NCBI GenBank assembly: GCA_902615435.1
Contig: CACMOZ010000007.1
Span: forward strand, 1 to 60,033
Direction of reading: 5' to 3'
DNA: 60,033 bases
Origin: an uncultured Pelagibacteraceae bacterium
GTDB taxonomy: Bacteria; Pseudomonadota; Alphaproteobacteria; Pelagibacterales; Pelagibacteraceae
Shown: positions 26,752 to 36,265 of the stretch, piece by piece
Position numbering within the stretch: the first letter of the stretch is position 1
How the letters are laid out: each line of letters opens with the position of its first letter
Program-made: the position numbers and the translations under genes
Notes under the pieces: generated by a model
Database searches by the model: none
Told to the model about the DNA's origin: nothing
Seen by the model: the letters and a program-made list of their open reading frames with translations, nothing else

Positions 26752-28127
26752 TTTAAAAAATAAAAAGATCCCAAACCTAAGAAAGAAAGAAATCCAATAA
26801 CATCTGTAATAGTCGTTACAAAAACACTTGAGGCTAAAGCAGGATCAATATTTAATTTTTTTAATGATACCGGAACTAAAATTCCAAACAATCCTGCAAC
26901 AATCATGTTTAAGATCATTGAAATACCAATTAAAAGTGAAAGATTTAATTCTTTAAACCATAGTTGAACTATTATTGCAGTTATTATTGCAAAAATTATA
27001 CCATTTAAAATACCTATCAAAAATTCTTTACCAACTACTCTATTAAAATTACTTTTTGATAATTCTTTGGTGGCTATTGCTCGTATTGTAACTGCTAAAG
27101 TTTGCATCCCAGCATTTCCACCCATTGAGGCAACTATTGGCATGAGAAAAGCTAAAGCTACCATTTGCTCGATTGAAGCCCCAAAAAAACTTATAACCCA
27201 AGTGGCAAGTAAAGCGGTAAATAGATTTAATAATAGCCAATTAAACCTTCTTTTTGTTTTTAGCATAACACTATCGGTGATTTCTTCATCGCCAACTCCT
27301 GCTAAACGTAAGGCATCTTCTTCAGCTTCATCTTGAACAACTGTAACAACATCGTCGGCTGTAATCATGCCGACTAACTTATTTTCTTTATTTACCACAC
27401 CTGCAGAAACTAAGTTATAATTTTCAAAGGTGAGACCAACTTCTTCTTTATCCATATTAACTGAAATTAAAACAGGCATTTCTCTCATTATAGAGTTCAT
27501 TTTTAAATCTCTAGAAGTTCTAAGAACTCTTGATGAAGGAACAGTCCCAATTGGTTTAAAATCATTATCCACTATAAAAATTTCCAAGAATTCTTCAGGT
27601 AGATCTTTATCCTCTCTTAAATAATCTATAGTTTGTCCAACAGTCCAATTACTTGGTACTGCTGTAAATTCTCTTTGCATTATTCTTGCTGCGGAGTCCT
27701 CAGGGTAACTTAAACCTTCTTGTAGTAAAAATTTGTCTTTTGGAGGGAGTTTTTCTAATACTTTTTCTTTTATTTCTTTTGATAAGTTTTCAAGAATTTT
27801 AATAGCATTATCAGACTCTAATCTTTTTATTATTTTGATAAGAGAATCTATGGAGAGAAGTTTTAAAACTTCACTTTGAATTGACTCATTTAATTCAATA
27901 AAAATTTCTGGATCAATATTAAATGACTCAATTTCAATTAATTTATTTCTTGTATCAGGATTTAAATTTTCAATTAAATTAGCGATATCTGCTTCATGCA
28001 GATCTTTTAAAGTTTGATTGATAAATTCAATATTTCCACTCTCAATATTTTGAGTAAATGTACTGATAAATTCCTTATTAAAATCCAAATTGACATTTTT
28101 AGCCTCTCTTGATTTTGGTAAAACCAT
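26748..28127 (-). CDS. mgtE: MgtE-family magnesium transporter
   Basis: Mg2+-gated Mg2+ channel of the inner membrane. 459 residues with the three expected parts: an N-terminal superhelical domain (about 1-135), paired CBS domains (about 136-265; MQREFTAVPSNWTVGQTIDYLRED and GMITADDVV) and a five-helix membrane domain. The pore region contains MPIVASMGGNAGMQTLAV. Ends at the TTAA it shares with panC. Divergent from lipB. Confidence 0.95.
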   Translation of the reverse strand: MVLPKSREAKNVNLDFNKEFISTFTQNIESGNIEFINQTLKDLHEADIANLIENLNPDTRNKLIEIESFNIDPEIFIELNESIQSEVLKLLSIDSLIKIIKRLESDNAIKILENLSKEIKEKVLEKLPPKDKFLLQEGLSYPEDSAARIMQREFTAVPSNWTVGQTIDYLREDKDLPEEFLEIFIVDNDFKPIGTVPSSRVLRTSRDLKMNSIMREMPVLISVNMDKEEVGLTFENYNLVSAGVVNKENKLVGMITADDVVTVVQDEAEEDALRLAGVGDEEITDSVMLKTKRRFNWLLLNLFTALLATWVISFFGASIEQMVALAFLMPIVASMGGNAGMQTLAVTIRAIATKELSKSNFNRVVGKEFLIGILNGIIFAIITAIIVQLWFKELNLSLLIGISMILNMIVAGLFGILVPVSLKKLNIDPALASSVFVTTITDVIGFLSFLGLGSFYFLN

Positions 28128-28150
28128 AAATACCTCTTAAAGTTTTTTTG

Positions 28151-28163
28151 AGACTAATAGTCT
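28151..28163. promoter_or_regulatory. Palindrome beside a TATAAT box, mgtE-lipB divergent gap
   Basis: AGACTAATAGTCT is a perfect 5+3+5 palindrome. It is followed one base later by TATAAT (28165-28170) reading toward lipB, so it sits in the spacer of a possible lipB promoter whose -35 is poor. An operator is possible. The rest of the 60-bp gap shows nothing else. Confidence 0.35.
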
Positions 28164-28187
28164 ATATAATGATAAAATTCAAATTAA

Positions 28188-28799
28188 ATGAGTATAGAAG
28201 TAAAAATTAGCAAAAAACGTATACCCTATAAAACGGCAATGCTTTATCTCAATAAAAGAGTTGAAGAGGTAAAAAATGGTACAAATAAAGAATTATTATG
28301 GATCCTAGAACATCCAACCACTTATACAGCTGGAGTAAGTTTCAACAAAAAAGAAATAATAGATAAAAAAATAAAAATAGTTAAATCGAATAGAGGAGGT
28401 AAAATAACATTGCACAACCCAGGGCAAAAAATTGTTTACTTTGTCATCAATTTAAACAAAAGAAAAAAAGATATAAGAAAATTAATAAATTCAATAGAAA
28501 AAAGCATAATACAATTTTTAGAAAATTATAAAATTCAAGCCAAAAATGATAAAAAAAATATAGGTATTTGGGTTAAAGATAAAAAAATCGCAGCAATAGG
28601 TATAAGAGTTTCGAGATGGGTAGCCTATCATGGTTGTTCAATAAATATTTCAAATAATTTAAATCAATATTTAAAAATTGTTCCATGCGGTTTAGACAAT
28701 AAAAAAGTGACTTCAATAACAAAATTAATTTCAGTTAAACCTAAAAAATTTGAGAGTAATTTAGCAAATATTTTTATTAAAAATATCAATGATATTTAA
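28188..28799 (+). CDS. lipB: Lipoyl(octanoyl) transferase
   Basis: Moves octanoyl from acyl-carrier protein to lipoate-dependent enzyme domains. 203 residues. RGGKITLHNPGQ (69-80) corresponds to the canonical RGGxxTYHGPGQ; the catalytic lysine is K133 in KIAAIGIR and the catalytic cysteine C167 in IVPCG. The Tyr and Gly changes in the RGG motif (L and N here) are mild. lipA is not adjacent. The stop shares TTAA (28796-28799) with the convergent pseudouridine synthase. Confidence 0.94.
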   Translation: MSIEVKISKKRIPYKTAMLYLNKRVEEVKNGTNKELLWILEHPTTYTAGVSFNKKEIIDKKIKIVKSNRGGKITLHNPGQKIVYFVINLNKRKKDIRKLINSIEKSIIQFLENYKIQAKNDKKNIGIWVKDKKIAAIGIRVSRWVAYHGCSINISNNLNQYLKIVPCGLDNKKVTSITKLISVKPKKFESNLANIFIKNINDI

Positions 28800-29695
28800 A
28801 AATTTTTTTTAAGAAAGTCTTCAAATAGATTGTTATATTTTGCTTTAAAATTATATTGAATATTATTAATCATAAATTTTATTTTATATGCATGTAACAT
28901 AAGATTTTTAATTTTTATTCTTTTCCTGTCATTTAAAAAATATTTATCATCGCCTATTATAGGAGATCCAATTTTAAGTAATTGCTTTCTTAATTGATGC
29001 TTTCTTCCAGTAATAGGATTTAATTCTAAGAAAGAATAACCATCGTTTGATTTGATAATTTTAAGATTTGATATTGCTTTTTGAACAATTCTTTTATTAT
29101 TTTCATAATAAATTAAATCATCTCTCATTACTTTAATAGATTTTTTAACTTTTCCATACACTATAGCTAAATAAGTTTTATGAATTTTCCTAATCCTAAA
29201 AAGTGAAGTAAATAATTGAGCATACTTTCTATTTTTGGCTATTATCAGAACTCCTGATGTTTCTTTATCTAATCTGTGAACAATAAAAGGTTTTGAATTT
29301 TCAAAATATTTTGTATTTTTTATTATATCTATAATGTTTTTAAATGATTTAGTGCCCGATTGAACTGGAATACCAGTTGGTTTATTGATTACTATAAAGT
29401 TTTCATTATTTTCAATTACATAATCATCATAGATACCAATTTCTTTTTCTTTAGGTAAATATTTAATCTTTTCTTTTTTATCTAAAGGTTTAAACTTAGA
29501 AATATTGTAAATCTCGATTAAATCACCAGTTTGAAGTCTATAAGATGATTTGGTTTTTTTTTTATTAACTTTAATTTTATTTTGTCTTAGTATTTTTTCT
29601 AATAAAGAGTGTGGTATGTTGATTATATTATTTTTAAACCATTTATCTAGACGTGAGTCATTATAATCATCTTCAACAGTAAAGGATTTAGGCAT
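28796..29695 (-). CDS. RluA-family 23S rRNA pseudouridine synthase (RluC/RluD type)
   Basis: 299 residues with an N-terminal S4 RNA-binding domain (about 14-70) and a catalytic domain whose nucleophile is D143 in HRLDKETSGVLIIAKN. INKPTGIPVQSG and GRKHQLRKQL are also family typical. RluC or RluD cannot be separated confidently by eye; RluC is slightly favoured because of the VHRLDKETSG context. It lies 11 nt after rplQ on the same strand and probably rides on the alpha operon transcript. Confidence 0.9.
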   Translation of the reverse strand: MPKSFTVEDDYNDSRLDKWFKNNIINIPHSLLEKILRQNKIKVNKKKTKSSYRLQTGDLIEIYNISKFKPLDKKEKIKYLPKEKEIGIYDDYVIENNENFIVINKPTGIPVQSGTKSFKNIIDIIKNTKYFENSKPFIVHRLDKETSGVLIIAKNRKYAQLFTSLFRIRKIHKTYLAIVYGKVKKSIKVMRDDLIYYENNKRIVQKAISNLKIIKSNDGYSFLELNPITGRKHQLRKQLLKIGSPIIGDDKYFLNDRKRIKIKNLMLHAYKIKFMINNIQYNFKAKYNNLFEDFLKKNF

Positions 29696-29706
29696 GAAAG
29701 CTAAAA

Positions 29707-30156
29707 TTATTTGCTTGCTACTTTTGGTTCAGCTTGGGATTCTTTATTTTTGTCTTTAGTTTCCGTTTTTTTAGGTTTGTCAACTTTTTTAGCTTCTGGA
29801 TTTCTGTCGACCAACTCAATAACAGCCATTGGAGCATCATCACCTGTTCTAAATCCAGCTTTTAAAACTCTTGAATAACCTCCTTTTCTTGAACTATATC
29901 TTTTTGATAACTCCTCAAAAACTTTTGTGACTGATTTTTTATCCTGTAGTTTAGAAAATAGCCTTTTTTTATTACTTAACACATTTTTTTTACCAATGGT
30001 TATTACTTTATCAATTTGTGGTTTAAGTTCTTTGGCTTTAGGTAGAGTTGTTACTATTTGCTCATACTTAATTAAAGAATTAAGCATATTCTTGAATAAA
30101 GCTTTACGATGTTCACTTGTTTTATTTAACTTTCTGTAACCAACACCATGTCTCAT
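29707..30156 (-). CDS. rplQ: 50S ribosomal protein L17
   Basis: 149 residues; [23 protein letters not shown] is the canonical N-terminus (quoted in part), and the core ends near 120 with [13 protein letters not shown]. The last 30 residues form a Lys/Glu-rich disordered tail ([13 protein letters not shown]) absent from E. coli L17 (127 residues). Starts on TAATG with rpoA. Last ribosomal gene of the alpha operon. Confidence 0.98.
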   Translation of the reverse strand: MRHGVGYRKLNKTSEHRKALFKNMLNSLIKYEQIVTTLPKAKELKPQIDKVITIGKKNVLSNKKRLFSKLQDKKSVTKVFEELSKRYSSRKGGYSRVLKAGFRTGDDAPMAVIELVDRNPEAKKVDKPKKTETKDKNKESQAEPKVASK

Positions 30157-31190
30157 TAGTAATTATTTTCCTCTAATTTCTTTGAAAGCTCAGCAATATT
30201 ATCTGGTGGCCAATTTGGTATTTCCATGCCTAGATATAATGACATTGTATTTAAAACTTCCTTAATTTCATTAAGTGATTTTCTTCCAAAATTTGGTGTT
30301 CTTAACATTTCTGGTTCCGTTTTTTGAACTAAATCACCTATATAAATAATATTATCATTTTTTAAACAATTCATTGATCTAACTGATAATTCGAGCTCCT
30401 CAACTCTTTTTAATAAATTTCTATTAAATTCTGGTTCAGTAGATTTAACTTCTTTAACAATTTCTTGTGGATCTTCAAAATTTACAAACATCGATAATTG
30501 ATCTTGAAAAATTCTAGCTGAATACGCTATTGCGTCTTCAGCATCTACAGTCCCATTCGTTTCTACTGTCATAACCAATTTATCGTAGTCTAAAGCGCTA
30601 CCGGCTCTAGTATTTTCAACTGAAAATGAAACTTTTTTTACAGGACTAAACAAAGAGTCTATTGAAATTAAACCAAGTGGACTATCTTCTGTTTTATTTT
30701 TTGGAGCTTGAACATAACCTTTTCCAGTACTTACCATTAATTCCATATGAAAATGGGTTTTTTCGTCTAAATTACATATTGTTAATTCTGGATTTAAAAT
30801 TTCAATTTCTGAAACAAGGGTAATATCTTTTGCTTTGACTTCTTTTGGTCCTTTTATGTCCAAAACAATTTTTTTTGGACTAGATGATGAAGATTTAATC
30901 GCTAAGTTTTTAACATTAAGAACTATATCAGTAACATCCTCTCTTACACCTTTAATAGAGGAAAATTCATGTAAAACGCCATCTATTTGAATAGCTGTAA
31001 CAGCTGCACCTTGAATAGATGATAATAAAATTCTTCTTAAAGAATTTCCTATAGTTTGTCCAAAACCTTTCTCTAAAGGTTCAGCAACAACTTTCGCTAT
31101 AGTTTTATCTTCATTGCTTGTAATATCTAATTTGTTTGGTTTAATAAGTGCTTTCCAATTTTTATCTATAATATTCGATGTGGCTTGCAT
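30156..31190 (-). CDS. rpoA: RNA polymerase alpha subunit
   Basis: 344 residues. The N-terminal dimerisation domain shows [22 protein letters not shown] and [14 protein letters not shown]; the C-terminal domain (about 265-325) reads [22 protein letters not shown] and [10 protein letters not shown], with the expected helix-hairpin-helix that contacts UP elements and activators. Overlaps rpsK and rplQ by 1 nt each (TAATG), consistent with coupled translation. Confidence 0.98.
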   Translation of the reverse strand: MQATSNIIDKNWKALIKPNKLDITSNEDKTIAKVVAEPLEKGFGQTIGNSLRRILLSSIQGAAVTAIQIDGVLHEFSSIKGVREDVTDIVLNVKNLAIKSSSSSPKKIVLDIKGPKEVKAKDITLVSEIEILNPELTICNLDEKTHFHMELMVSTGKGYVQAPKNKTEDSPLGLISIDSLFSPVKKVSFSVENTRAGSALDYDKLVMTVETNGTVDAEDAIAYSARIFQDQLSMFVNFEDPQEIVKEVKSTEPEFNRNLLKRVEELELSVRSMNCLKNDNIIYIGDLVQKTEPEMLRTPNFGRKSLNEIKEVLNTMSLYLGMEIPNWPPDNIAELSKKLEENNY

Positions 31191-31657
31191 TATACTCTCC
31201 TTCTTTTTGGTGGTCTCGCTCCATTATGTGGCATAGGGGTAGTGTCTTTTATCGATAAAATTTTAAATCCTCTTGATTGTAATGATCGTAAAGCTGTTTC
31301 TCTACCTGAACCTGGACCTTTTACTTGAACTGTAAGTGTTCTTAATCCTTGTTCAAAAGCTTTTGCTCCAGCATCGTCTGCAGCTACTTGAGCTGCGTAA
31401 GGTGTAGATTTTCTTGATCCTTTAAAACCTTTTGCTCCTGCAGATGACCAGGAAACAACGTTTCCTCCTTCATCAGCGATTGAAATGATTGTATTGTTAA
31501 AAGTTGAGTAAACATAAGCTATTCCTGAAGTAATATTTTTTTTAATTTTCTTCTTTTTTTTGAAAGTACTAATTTTTTTTGTTTCTATTTTTTTTGTATC
31601 TTTCGTTGCAGTTTTGTTTTCAACTTTTTTATCAACTTTATTATTTTTTTTATTCAT
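31190..31657 (-). CDS. rpsK: 30S ribosomal protein S11 with extended N-terminus
   Basis: 155 residues against about 129 in E. coli. The core starts at about 44 ([17 protein letters not shown]) and ends [13 protein letters not shown], fully conserved. The first ~43 residues are Lys/Thr/Asn-rich and low complexity, about 26 longer than usual. No later start codon exists before the core, so the extension seems real. Located 8 nt after rpsM. Confidence 0.97.
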   Translation of the reverse strand: MNKKNNKVDKKVENKTATKDTKKIETKKISTFKKKKKIKKNITSGIAYVYSTFNNTIISIADEGGNVVSWSSAGAKGFKGSRKSTPYAAQVAADDAGAKAFEQGLRTLTVQVKGPGSGRETALRSLQSRGFKILSIKDTTPMPHNGARPPKRRRV

Positions 31658-31665
31658 TTAAGATT

Positions 31666-32049
31666 TTATTTTTTAAGAGGAGTTAGTTTTTTTCCAGCAA
31701 TTGCTATCGCTTTACCTTTTCTTGTCCTTGCATTACATTGTGTTCTTTGCCCTCTAACAGGTAATTTTTTTTTGTGTCTAGTTCCTCTGTAACAAGCCAA
31801 ATCAACTAACCTTTTTATATTTACTGATACTTCTCTTCTTAAATCTCCTTCAACTTTATGATTTGCGTCTATATATTCTCTAATTTTTAAAACTTGCTCC
31901 TCTGATAATTCGTTAACTCTCTTTGAGGAAGGAATATCTAATTTATTACATATTTTTTTTGAAGAATGTAAACCTATACCATGTATATATGTTAATGCGA
32001 TGCTAACAACTTTATTTTGTGGAATGTTTATCCCTGCGATACGAGCCAT
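31666..32049 (-). CDS. rpsM: 30S ribosomal protein S13
   Basis: 127 residues; [25 protein letters not shown] and the basic tail [14 protein letters not shown] are diagnostic. First gene of the alpha operon portion (rpsM-rpsK-rpoA-rplQ), preceded by its own candidate promoter in the 52-bp gap after adk. No rpmJ (L36) lies between adk and rpsM. Confidence 0.98.
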   Translation of the reverse strand: MARIAGINIPQNKVVSIALTYIHGIGLHSSKKICNKLDIPSSKRVNELSEEQVLKIREYIDANHKVEGDLRREVSVNIKRLVDLACYRGTRHKKKLPVRGQRTQCNARTRKGKAIAIAGKKLTPLKK

Positions 32050-32077
32050 ATATTAATGATTTGTTATTTTATGCGTA

Positions 32078-32105
32078 TTTATATTGGCTAATCTCTTAAA
32101 GTCAA
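32078..32105 (-). promoter_or_regulatory. Candidate promoter of the alpha operon (rpsM-rpsK-rpoA-rplQ)
   Basis: On the minus strand TTGACT (32100-32105) and TATAAA (32078-32083) are 16 bp apart. The -35 box contains the TGA stop of adk. Predicted start near 32071 leaves a leader of about 22 nt before rpsM. By-eye match to sigma-70; strong for this genome. Confidence 0.7.
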
Positions 32106-32674
32106 CCCTTGATACCCTCTATTAAACGGCTAATTTCAGTGCTAATTTGAGATACAGATGTCTCACCATTAACGACTTTCAATAAATTAGATTTTTTATA
32201 AAAATCAATTACAGGCTTTATGTTATTTTCGTAAGTTTCATATCTTTTTATAGCAATTTTTTCATTATCATCAGCTCTATTTTCTAAAGATTTTCTCTCT
32301 ATAATCCTAGTTTTAATAATTTCTAAACTTACTGATAACTTTAAAACAATGTCTATTTTTTGATCATGTATTTTTAATAAATTATCTAAATTCTTTGCTT
32401 GAACAAGGTTTCTGGGATATCCGTCAAAAATTAATCTATTTTTGTATTTTTTATTTGAAATATATTGCTCTATCAGATTTCCTGCAATATCATCTGAAAC
32501 CAAGTTCCCAGAGTTTATTATTGATGATATTTTTAAACCCAATTCAGTTTTATTCTTAATTTCTTTTCTCAATAGTTCACCGGTTGAAAGTTGATGTAAT
32601 TTAAAGTTTTTAGCAATTAAATTGGATTGTGTGCCTTTACCTGCTCCAGGTGGTCCAAAAATAACTATATTCAT
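32102..32674 (-). CDS. adk: Adenylate kinase, short form
   Basis: Interconverts ATP + AMP and 2 ADP. 190 residues, lacking the zinc-type LID insertion. P-loop GPPGAGKGTQ (7-16), AMP-binding STGELLRKE and IFDGYPRN are intact. Starts 8 nt after secY, in the normal spc-operon position. Its stop codon is inside the -35 of the rpsM promoter. Confidence 0.97.
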   Translation of the reverse strand: MNIVIFGPPGAGKGTQSNLIAKNFKLHQLSTGELLRKEIKNKTELGLKISSIINSGNLVSDDIAGNLIEQYISNKKYKNRLIFDGYPRNLVQAKNLDNLLKIHDQKIDIVLKLSVSLEIIKTRIIERKSLENRADDNEKIAIKRYETYENNIKPVIDFYKKSNLLKVVNGETSVSQISTEISRLIEGIKG

Positions 32675-32682
32675 TTACTTAG

Positions 32683-33987
32683 TTATTTACCAAATTTTGT
32701 TTTTTTAATTAATGACTCGTACTGCGAGCTCATTAATCTTGTTTGTACTTGTGTAACAGTGTCCATAGCAACTACAACCACAATTAATATTGAAGTTCCG
32801 CCTAAATAAAATGGTATTGGATATTTAGCAATTAAAAATTCTGGCATCAAACAAACAAAAGTTAAATATAGCGCTCCAACAGTTGTAAGTCTCATTAATA
32901 TTGTGTCAATATATTCGGCTGTTCTTTCACCTGGTCTTATGCCAGGTATATAACCTCCGTATTTTCGTAAATTTTCAGCAGTCTCTTTTGGATTAAAAAC
33001 TATTGATGTGTAAAAAAAAGAGAAGAAAATTATTCCAGATGCATAAAGCAACATATATAGCGGCTGACCTTGGGTAAACATTGATGAAATTTTTAAAAAA
33101 GTGTCAGATTCTGCAAAACCAAAATTTGAAATAGTAATTGGTAAAAGTAACAAAGCAGATGCAAATATTGCCGGAATAACTCCTGCTGTATTTATTTTTA
33201 AAGGAAGGTGAGATGACTCTCCTCCATACATTTTATTTCCAACTTGTCTTTTAGGATAATTAATTAGTATTTTTCTCATTGCTCTTTCGAAAAATACAAT
33301 AAATAAAACTGTTAGAATTACTAAAACAAAAATTCCAACTATCATCACTGCAGATAAAGCTCCAGTTCTACCAAGTTCAAATGTTGATGCTAAAGCTCTT
33401 GGAATTTCAGCAACAATACCTGAAAATATTATCAATGAAATACCATTACCAACTCCCCTCAATGTTATCTGTTCACCTAACCACATTAAAAAAGTAGTTC
33501 CAGCTACGAGAGAAATAGTTGTTATAATTCTAAATGAAATTCCTGGTTCGATAACTAAGTTTCCAGCGTTTTCTAACCCAACTGAAACACCGTAACCTTG
33601 AAGACAGGCAATTAATACTGTTCCATATCTAGTAATTTGAGTAATTTTTTTTCTTCCAATTTCACCCTGTTCTTTTAAATTTTTAAAATAATCGGATACG
33701 CCAGTTAAAAGCTGAACTATAATTGAAGAAGAAATATAAGGCATTATTCCTAAAGCAAAAATTGCCATCCTAGTAACAGCACCTCCTGAGAACATATTAA
33801 ACATTCCAAGCAAGCCTTTCTGACTTGAAGACATTATTTCTTTTAAAGCTAGAGGATCAATACCAGCCAACGGAACATAAGTGCCTAATCTATAAATAAT
33901 TAAAATTAAAATTGTAAAAAATATTCTATTCTTAAGATCTTTAGCTTGACTAAACGCACCAGGAGTATTGAGTGTTTCGCTTGACAT
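32683..33987 (-). CDS. secY: Preprotein translocase subunit SecY
   Basis: Central channel of the Sec translocon, 434 residues and ten predicted membrane helices. Conserved blocks include RLGTYVPLAGID, MFSGGAVTRMAIFALGIMPYISSSIIVQLL, GGESSHLPLKINTAGVIP and GIRPGERTAEYID. Located after rplO and before adk, the standard order. SecE is in the window at 56649. Confidence 0.98.
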   Translation of the reverse strand: MSSETLNTPGAFSQAKDLKNRIFFTILILIIYRLGTYVPLAGIDPLALKEIMSSSQKGLLGMFNMFSGGAVTRMAIFALGIMPYISSSIIVQLLTGVSDYFKNLKEQGEIGRKKITQITRYGTVLIACLQGYGVSVGLENAGNLVIEPGISFRIITTISLVAGTTFLMWLGEQITLRGVGNGISLIIFSGIVAEIPRALASTFELGRTGALSAVMIVGIFVLVILTVLFIVFFERAMRKILINYPKRQVGNKMYGGESSHLPLKINTAGVIPAIFASALLLLPITISNFGFAESDTFLKISSMFTQGQPLYMLLYASGIIFFSFFYTSIVFNPKETAENLRKYGGYIPGIRPGERTAEYIDTILMRLTTVGALYLTFVCLMPEFLIAKYPIPFYLGGTSILIVVVVAMDTVTQVQTRLMSSQYESLIKKTKFGK

Positions 33988-33993
33988 AATCTG

Positions 33994-34446
33994 TTATTTT
34001 TTAATTATACTTATTTTGCCACCAACTTTTTCTATTTTTGATAAAGCTTGTTTTGATGCAAAATGTGCAGATATTTCAATGTTATTTTTAATTTCTCCGG
34101 TACCAAGAATCTTTAATTTTTTAAACTTTTTATTAATAATTTTTTTTTCTTTTAAAATTTTAAGGTCTAAGTTTTTTTTAATTTTATTATTTGGTTTGTC
34201 AATAATATTTTGAATTCTTGAAAGATTTAAAATAGCAGTAATATTTTTATTAATTGATTTAAATCCTCTCTTAGGTAATCTTCTGTATAAAGGCATTTGA
34301 CCACCTTCAAAACTTTTAATTGCTACACCAGATCTAGATTTTTGACCTTTATGACCTCTAGAAGAAGTTTTGCCTCGACCCGAGCCTATGCCACGTCCAA
34401 CTCTGATTTTTTTTTTATTATTTTTAATTAATGTATTAAGTTCCAT
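33994..34446 (-). CDS. rplO: 50S ribosomal protein L15
   Basis: 150 residues. GRGIGSGRGKTSSRGHKGQKSR near the N-terminus is the diagnostic glycine-rich rRNA-binding segment (quoted in part). It starts on TAATG directly at the rpsE stop, so rpmD (L30), normally between the two, is absent here. Confidence 0.97.
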   Translation of the reverse strand: MELNTLIKNNKKKIRVGRGIGSGRGKTSSRGHKGQKSRSGVAIKSFEGGQMPLYRRLPKRGFKSINKNITAILNLSRIQNIIDKPNNKIKKNLDLKILKEKKIINKKFKKLKILGTGEIKNNIEISAHFASKQALSKIEKVGGKISIIKK

Positions 34447-34964
34447 TATTTAGCCTCTCTTTTCAAAACAATATCCGAAATTTTTTTTCCTCTTATTGCT
34501 GATAAAATTTTAGGAGAATTCTGTGATTTTAGTCCATTTACACAAGCTTTTAAAACATTGTGAGGATTAGCAGAACCAAGAGATTTTGCTACAACGTCTT
34601 GTATACCTAATACTTCACATACAGACCGAATTGCACCACCGGCAATAATTCCTGTCCCTGCTGGTGCAGATCTTAAAAATACTTTACCGGAACCGTTTTT
34701 ACCTTTCACGTCGTGATGAAGTGTTCTGCCTTCTTTTAATGGTATTTTAATTAAACTTCTTTTTGCAACTTCTGTAGCTTTTTTAATAGCGTCCGGAACT
34801 TGTTTTGATTTACCTTGTCCAATACCTACAGATCCTTTTTGATTTCCTACAACGACCAAAGCAGCAAAGCCAAATCTTCTCCCACCTTTTACAACTTTGG
34901 TGATTCTGTTAATAGCTACCAACTTTTCTTTTATATCGCTTTCTTGTTTTTTATTTTCAGTCAT
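34446..34964 (-). CDS. rpsE: 30S ribosomal protein S5
   Basis: 172 residues with the dsRBD-like N-domain [18 protein letters not shown] and [13 protein letters not shown] and the C-domain [16 protein letters not shown]. Part of the spc operon, abutting rplR upstream and coupled by 1 nt to rplO downstream. Confidence 0.98.
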   Translation of the reverse strand: MTENKKQESDIKEKLVAINRITKVVKGGRRFGFAALVVVGNQKGSVGIGQGKSKQVPDAIKKATEVAKRSLIKIPLKEGRTLHHDVKGKNGSGKVFLRSAPAGTGIIAGGAIRSVCEVLGIQDVVAKSLGSANPHNVLKACVNGLKSQNSPKILSAIRGKKISDIVLKREAK

Positions 34965-35318
34965 TTAAAATTTTAATCCATTCTTTCTTAATGTTTCAGC
35001 AAAAGTTTTTACTCTTCCATGATATTTATATTCACCCCTATCGAAATAAACTTCACTTATATTTTTCTCTTTAGCTCTTTTAGCTAAAATTTCTCCAATC
35101 AAAGTTGATTTTTCCATTTTCTTTACATTTTTAGATTTTATTTCTTTTTCAATAGAAGAAACAGATACTAATGTTTTATTTTGTTTATCATCAATTATTT
35201 GAGCAGACAAATTTTTTAAAGATTTTGATACAGACACTCTATATCTATTTACATTTACATCTTTTAACTTTTTTCTATTTCTGAATTTTCTTTTAATCTT
35301 ATTGTTAATTTTTTTCAT
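34965..35318 (-). CDS. rplR: 50S ribosomal protein L18
   Basis: 117 residues; basic N-terminus, [20 protein letters not shown] and C-terminal [26 protein letters not shown] are the 5S rRNA-binding L18 pattern (quoted in parts). One-nt overlap with rplF at 35318. Confidence 0.97.
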   Translation of the reverse strand: MKKINNKIKRKFRNRKKLKDVNVNRYRVSVSKSLKNLSAQIIDDKQNKTLVSVSSIEKEIKSKNVKKMEKSTLIGEILAKRAKEKNISEVYFDRGEYKYHGRVKTFAETLRKNGLKF

Positions 35319-35860
35319 TATTTCTTTTTACCTTCTTTTCTTAAAACAAATTGACCTCTTTCTTTTATCCCTTTTGCTTTGTAAGGTTCAACAGGTTTCA
35401 AATTCTTTAAATCAGCAGCAATTTTTGAAACTAAATCTTTATCTACACCATTAATTTTAATAATTGTTTGTTTTTCTACAATTATCTTAATACCTTTAGG
35501 TATCTTAAAATTTACATCGTGACTGAATCCAATTTGTAGATTTAATATTTCACCTTTTAAATTTGCTCTAAAACCTACACCGTTTAACTCTAAAATTTTT
35601 TCATGCCCTGTGGATACGCCTGTTACTGCATTATTTATTAAACTTCTGTATGTTCCCCACAAGATTGATGTTTTTTTATCGATTTTTTTTTCTAATGGAA
35701 GCAACTGAAATTCACTTTCATTTAATTTTGAAGAAAAGATTTTATCATTTATTGTAAGTTTAGTTGTTCCTTTGGGACCTGAAATAGTCAGATTAGAACC
35801 TTCAATTTTAATTGAGGACTCTTTTGGAATAATAATATTTTTTTTACCTATTTTAGACAT
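35318..35860 (-). CDS. rplF: 50S ribosomal protein L6
   Basis: 180 residues with two L6 domains. [14 protein letters not shown] at the N-terminus and the C-terminal motif PEPYKAKGI-type, here [20 protein letters not shown], are diagnostic. One-nt overlaps with rpsH and rplR. Confidence 0.97.
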   Translation of the reverse strand: MSKIGKKNIIIPKESSIKIEGSNLTISGPKGTTKLTINDKIFSSKLNESEFQLLPLEKKIDKKTSILWGTYRSLINNAVTGVSTGHEKILELNGVGFRANLKGEILNLQIGFSHDVNFKIPKGIKIIVEKQTIIKINGVDKDLVSKIAADLKNLKPVEPYKAKGIKERGQFVLRKEGKKK

Positions 35861-36258
35861 TAAAATACCTTACAAATTACCTCTCCACCTAAATTGTTTT
35901 TTCTCGCTTGAGCATCACTCATAACTCCTTTTGGAGTAGATAAGATTGCTAAACCTAATCCGTTCATCACCTTAGGTATACTTGTTGCTCTTGAATAAAC
36001 TCTTCTTCCTGGTTTTGAAATTCTTTTAATCTCTTTTATGACTGGATCACCCTCATAGTATTTTAAAGAAATTTTTAAACTAGTTTTATTATTTTCTGTC
36101 TTTTCTATAAAATAATCTTTTATGTACCCCTCGTTTTTAAGAATTTCTAAAATATTTTTTCTAAAATTAGACGATGGTATATAAACAGAGTTTAATGATC
36201 TCATTTGACCATTTCTAATTCTTGAAAACATATCACCTATTGGATCTGTAAATGTCAT
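35860..36258 (-). CDS. rpsH: 30S ribosomal protein S8
   Basis: 132 residues. TDPIGDMFSRIRNGQ at the start and STPKGVMSDAQARKNNLGGEVICKVF at the end (quoted in part) match S8, the usual translational repressor of the spc operon. No obvious S8-binding hairpin was identified at the rplX-rplE junction by eye. Confidence 0.98.
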   Translation of the reverse strand: MTFTDPIGDMFSRIRNGQMRSLNSVYIPSSNFRKNILEILKNEGYIKDYFIEKTENNKTSLKISLKYYEGDPVIKEIKRISKPGRRVYSRATSIPKVMNGLGLAILSTPKGVMSDAQARKNNLGGEVICKVF

Positions 36259-36265
36259 TTTCCTC

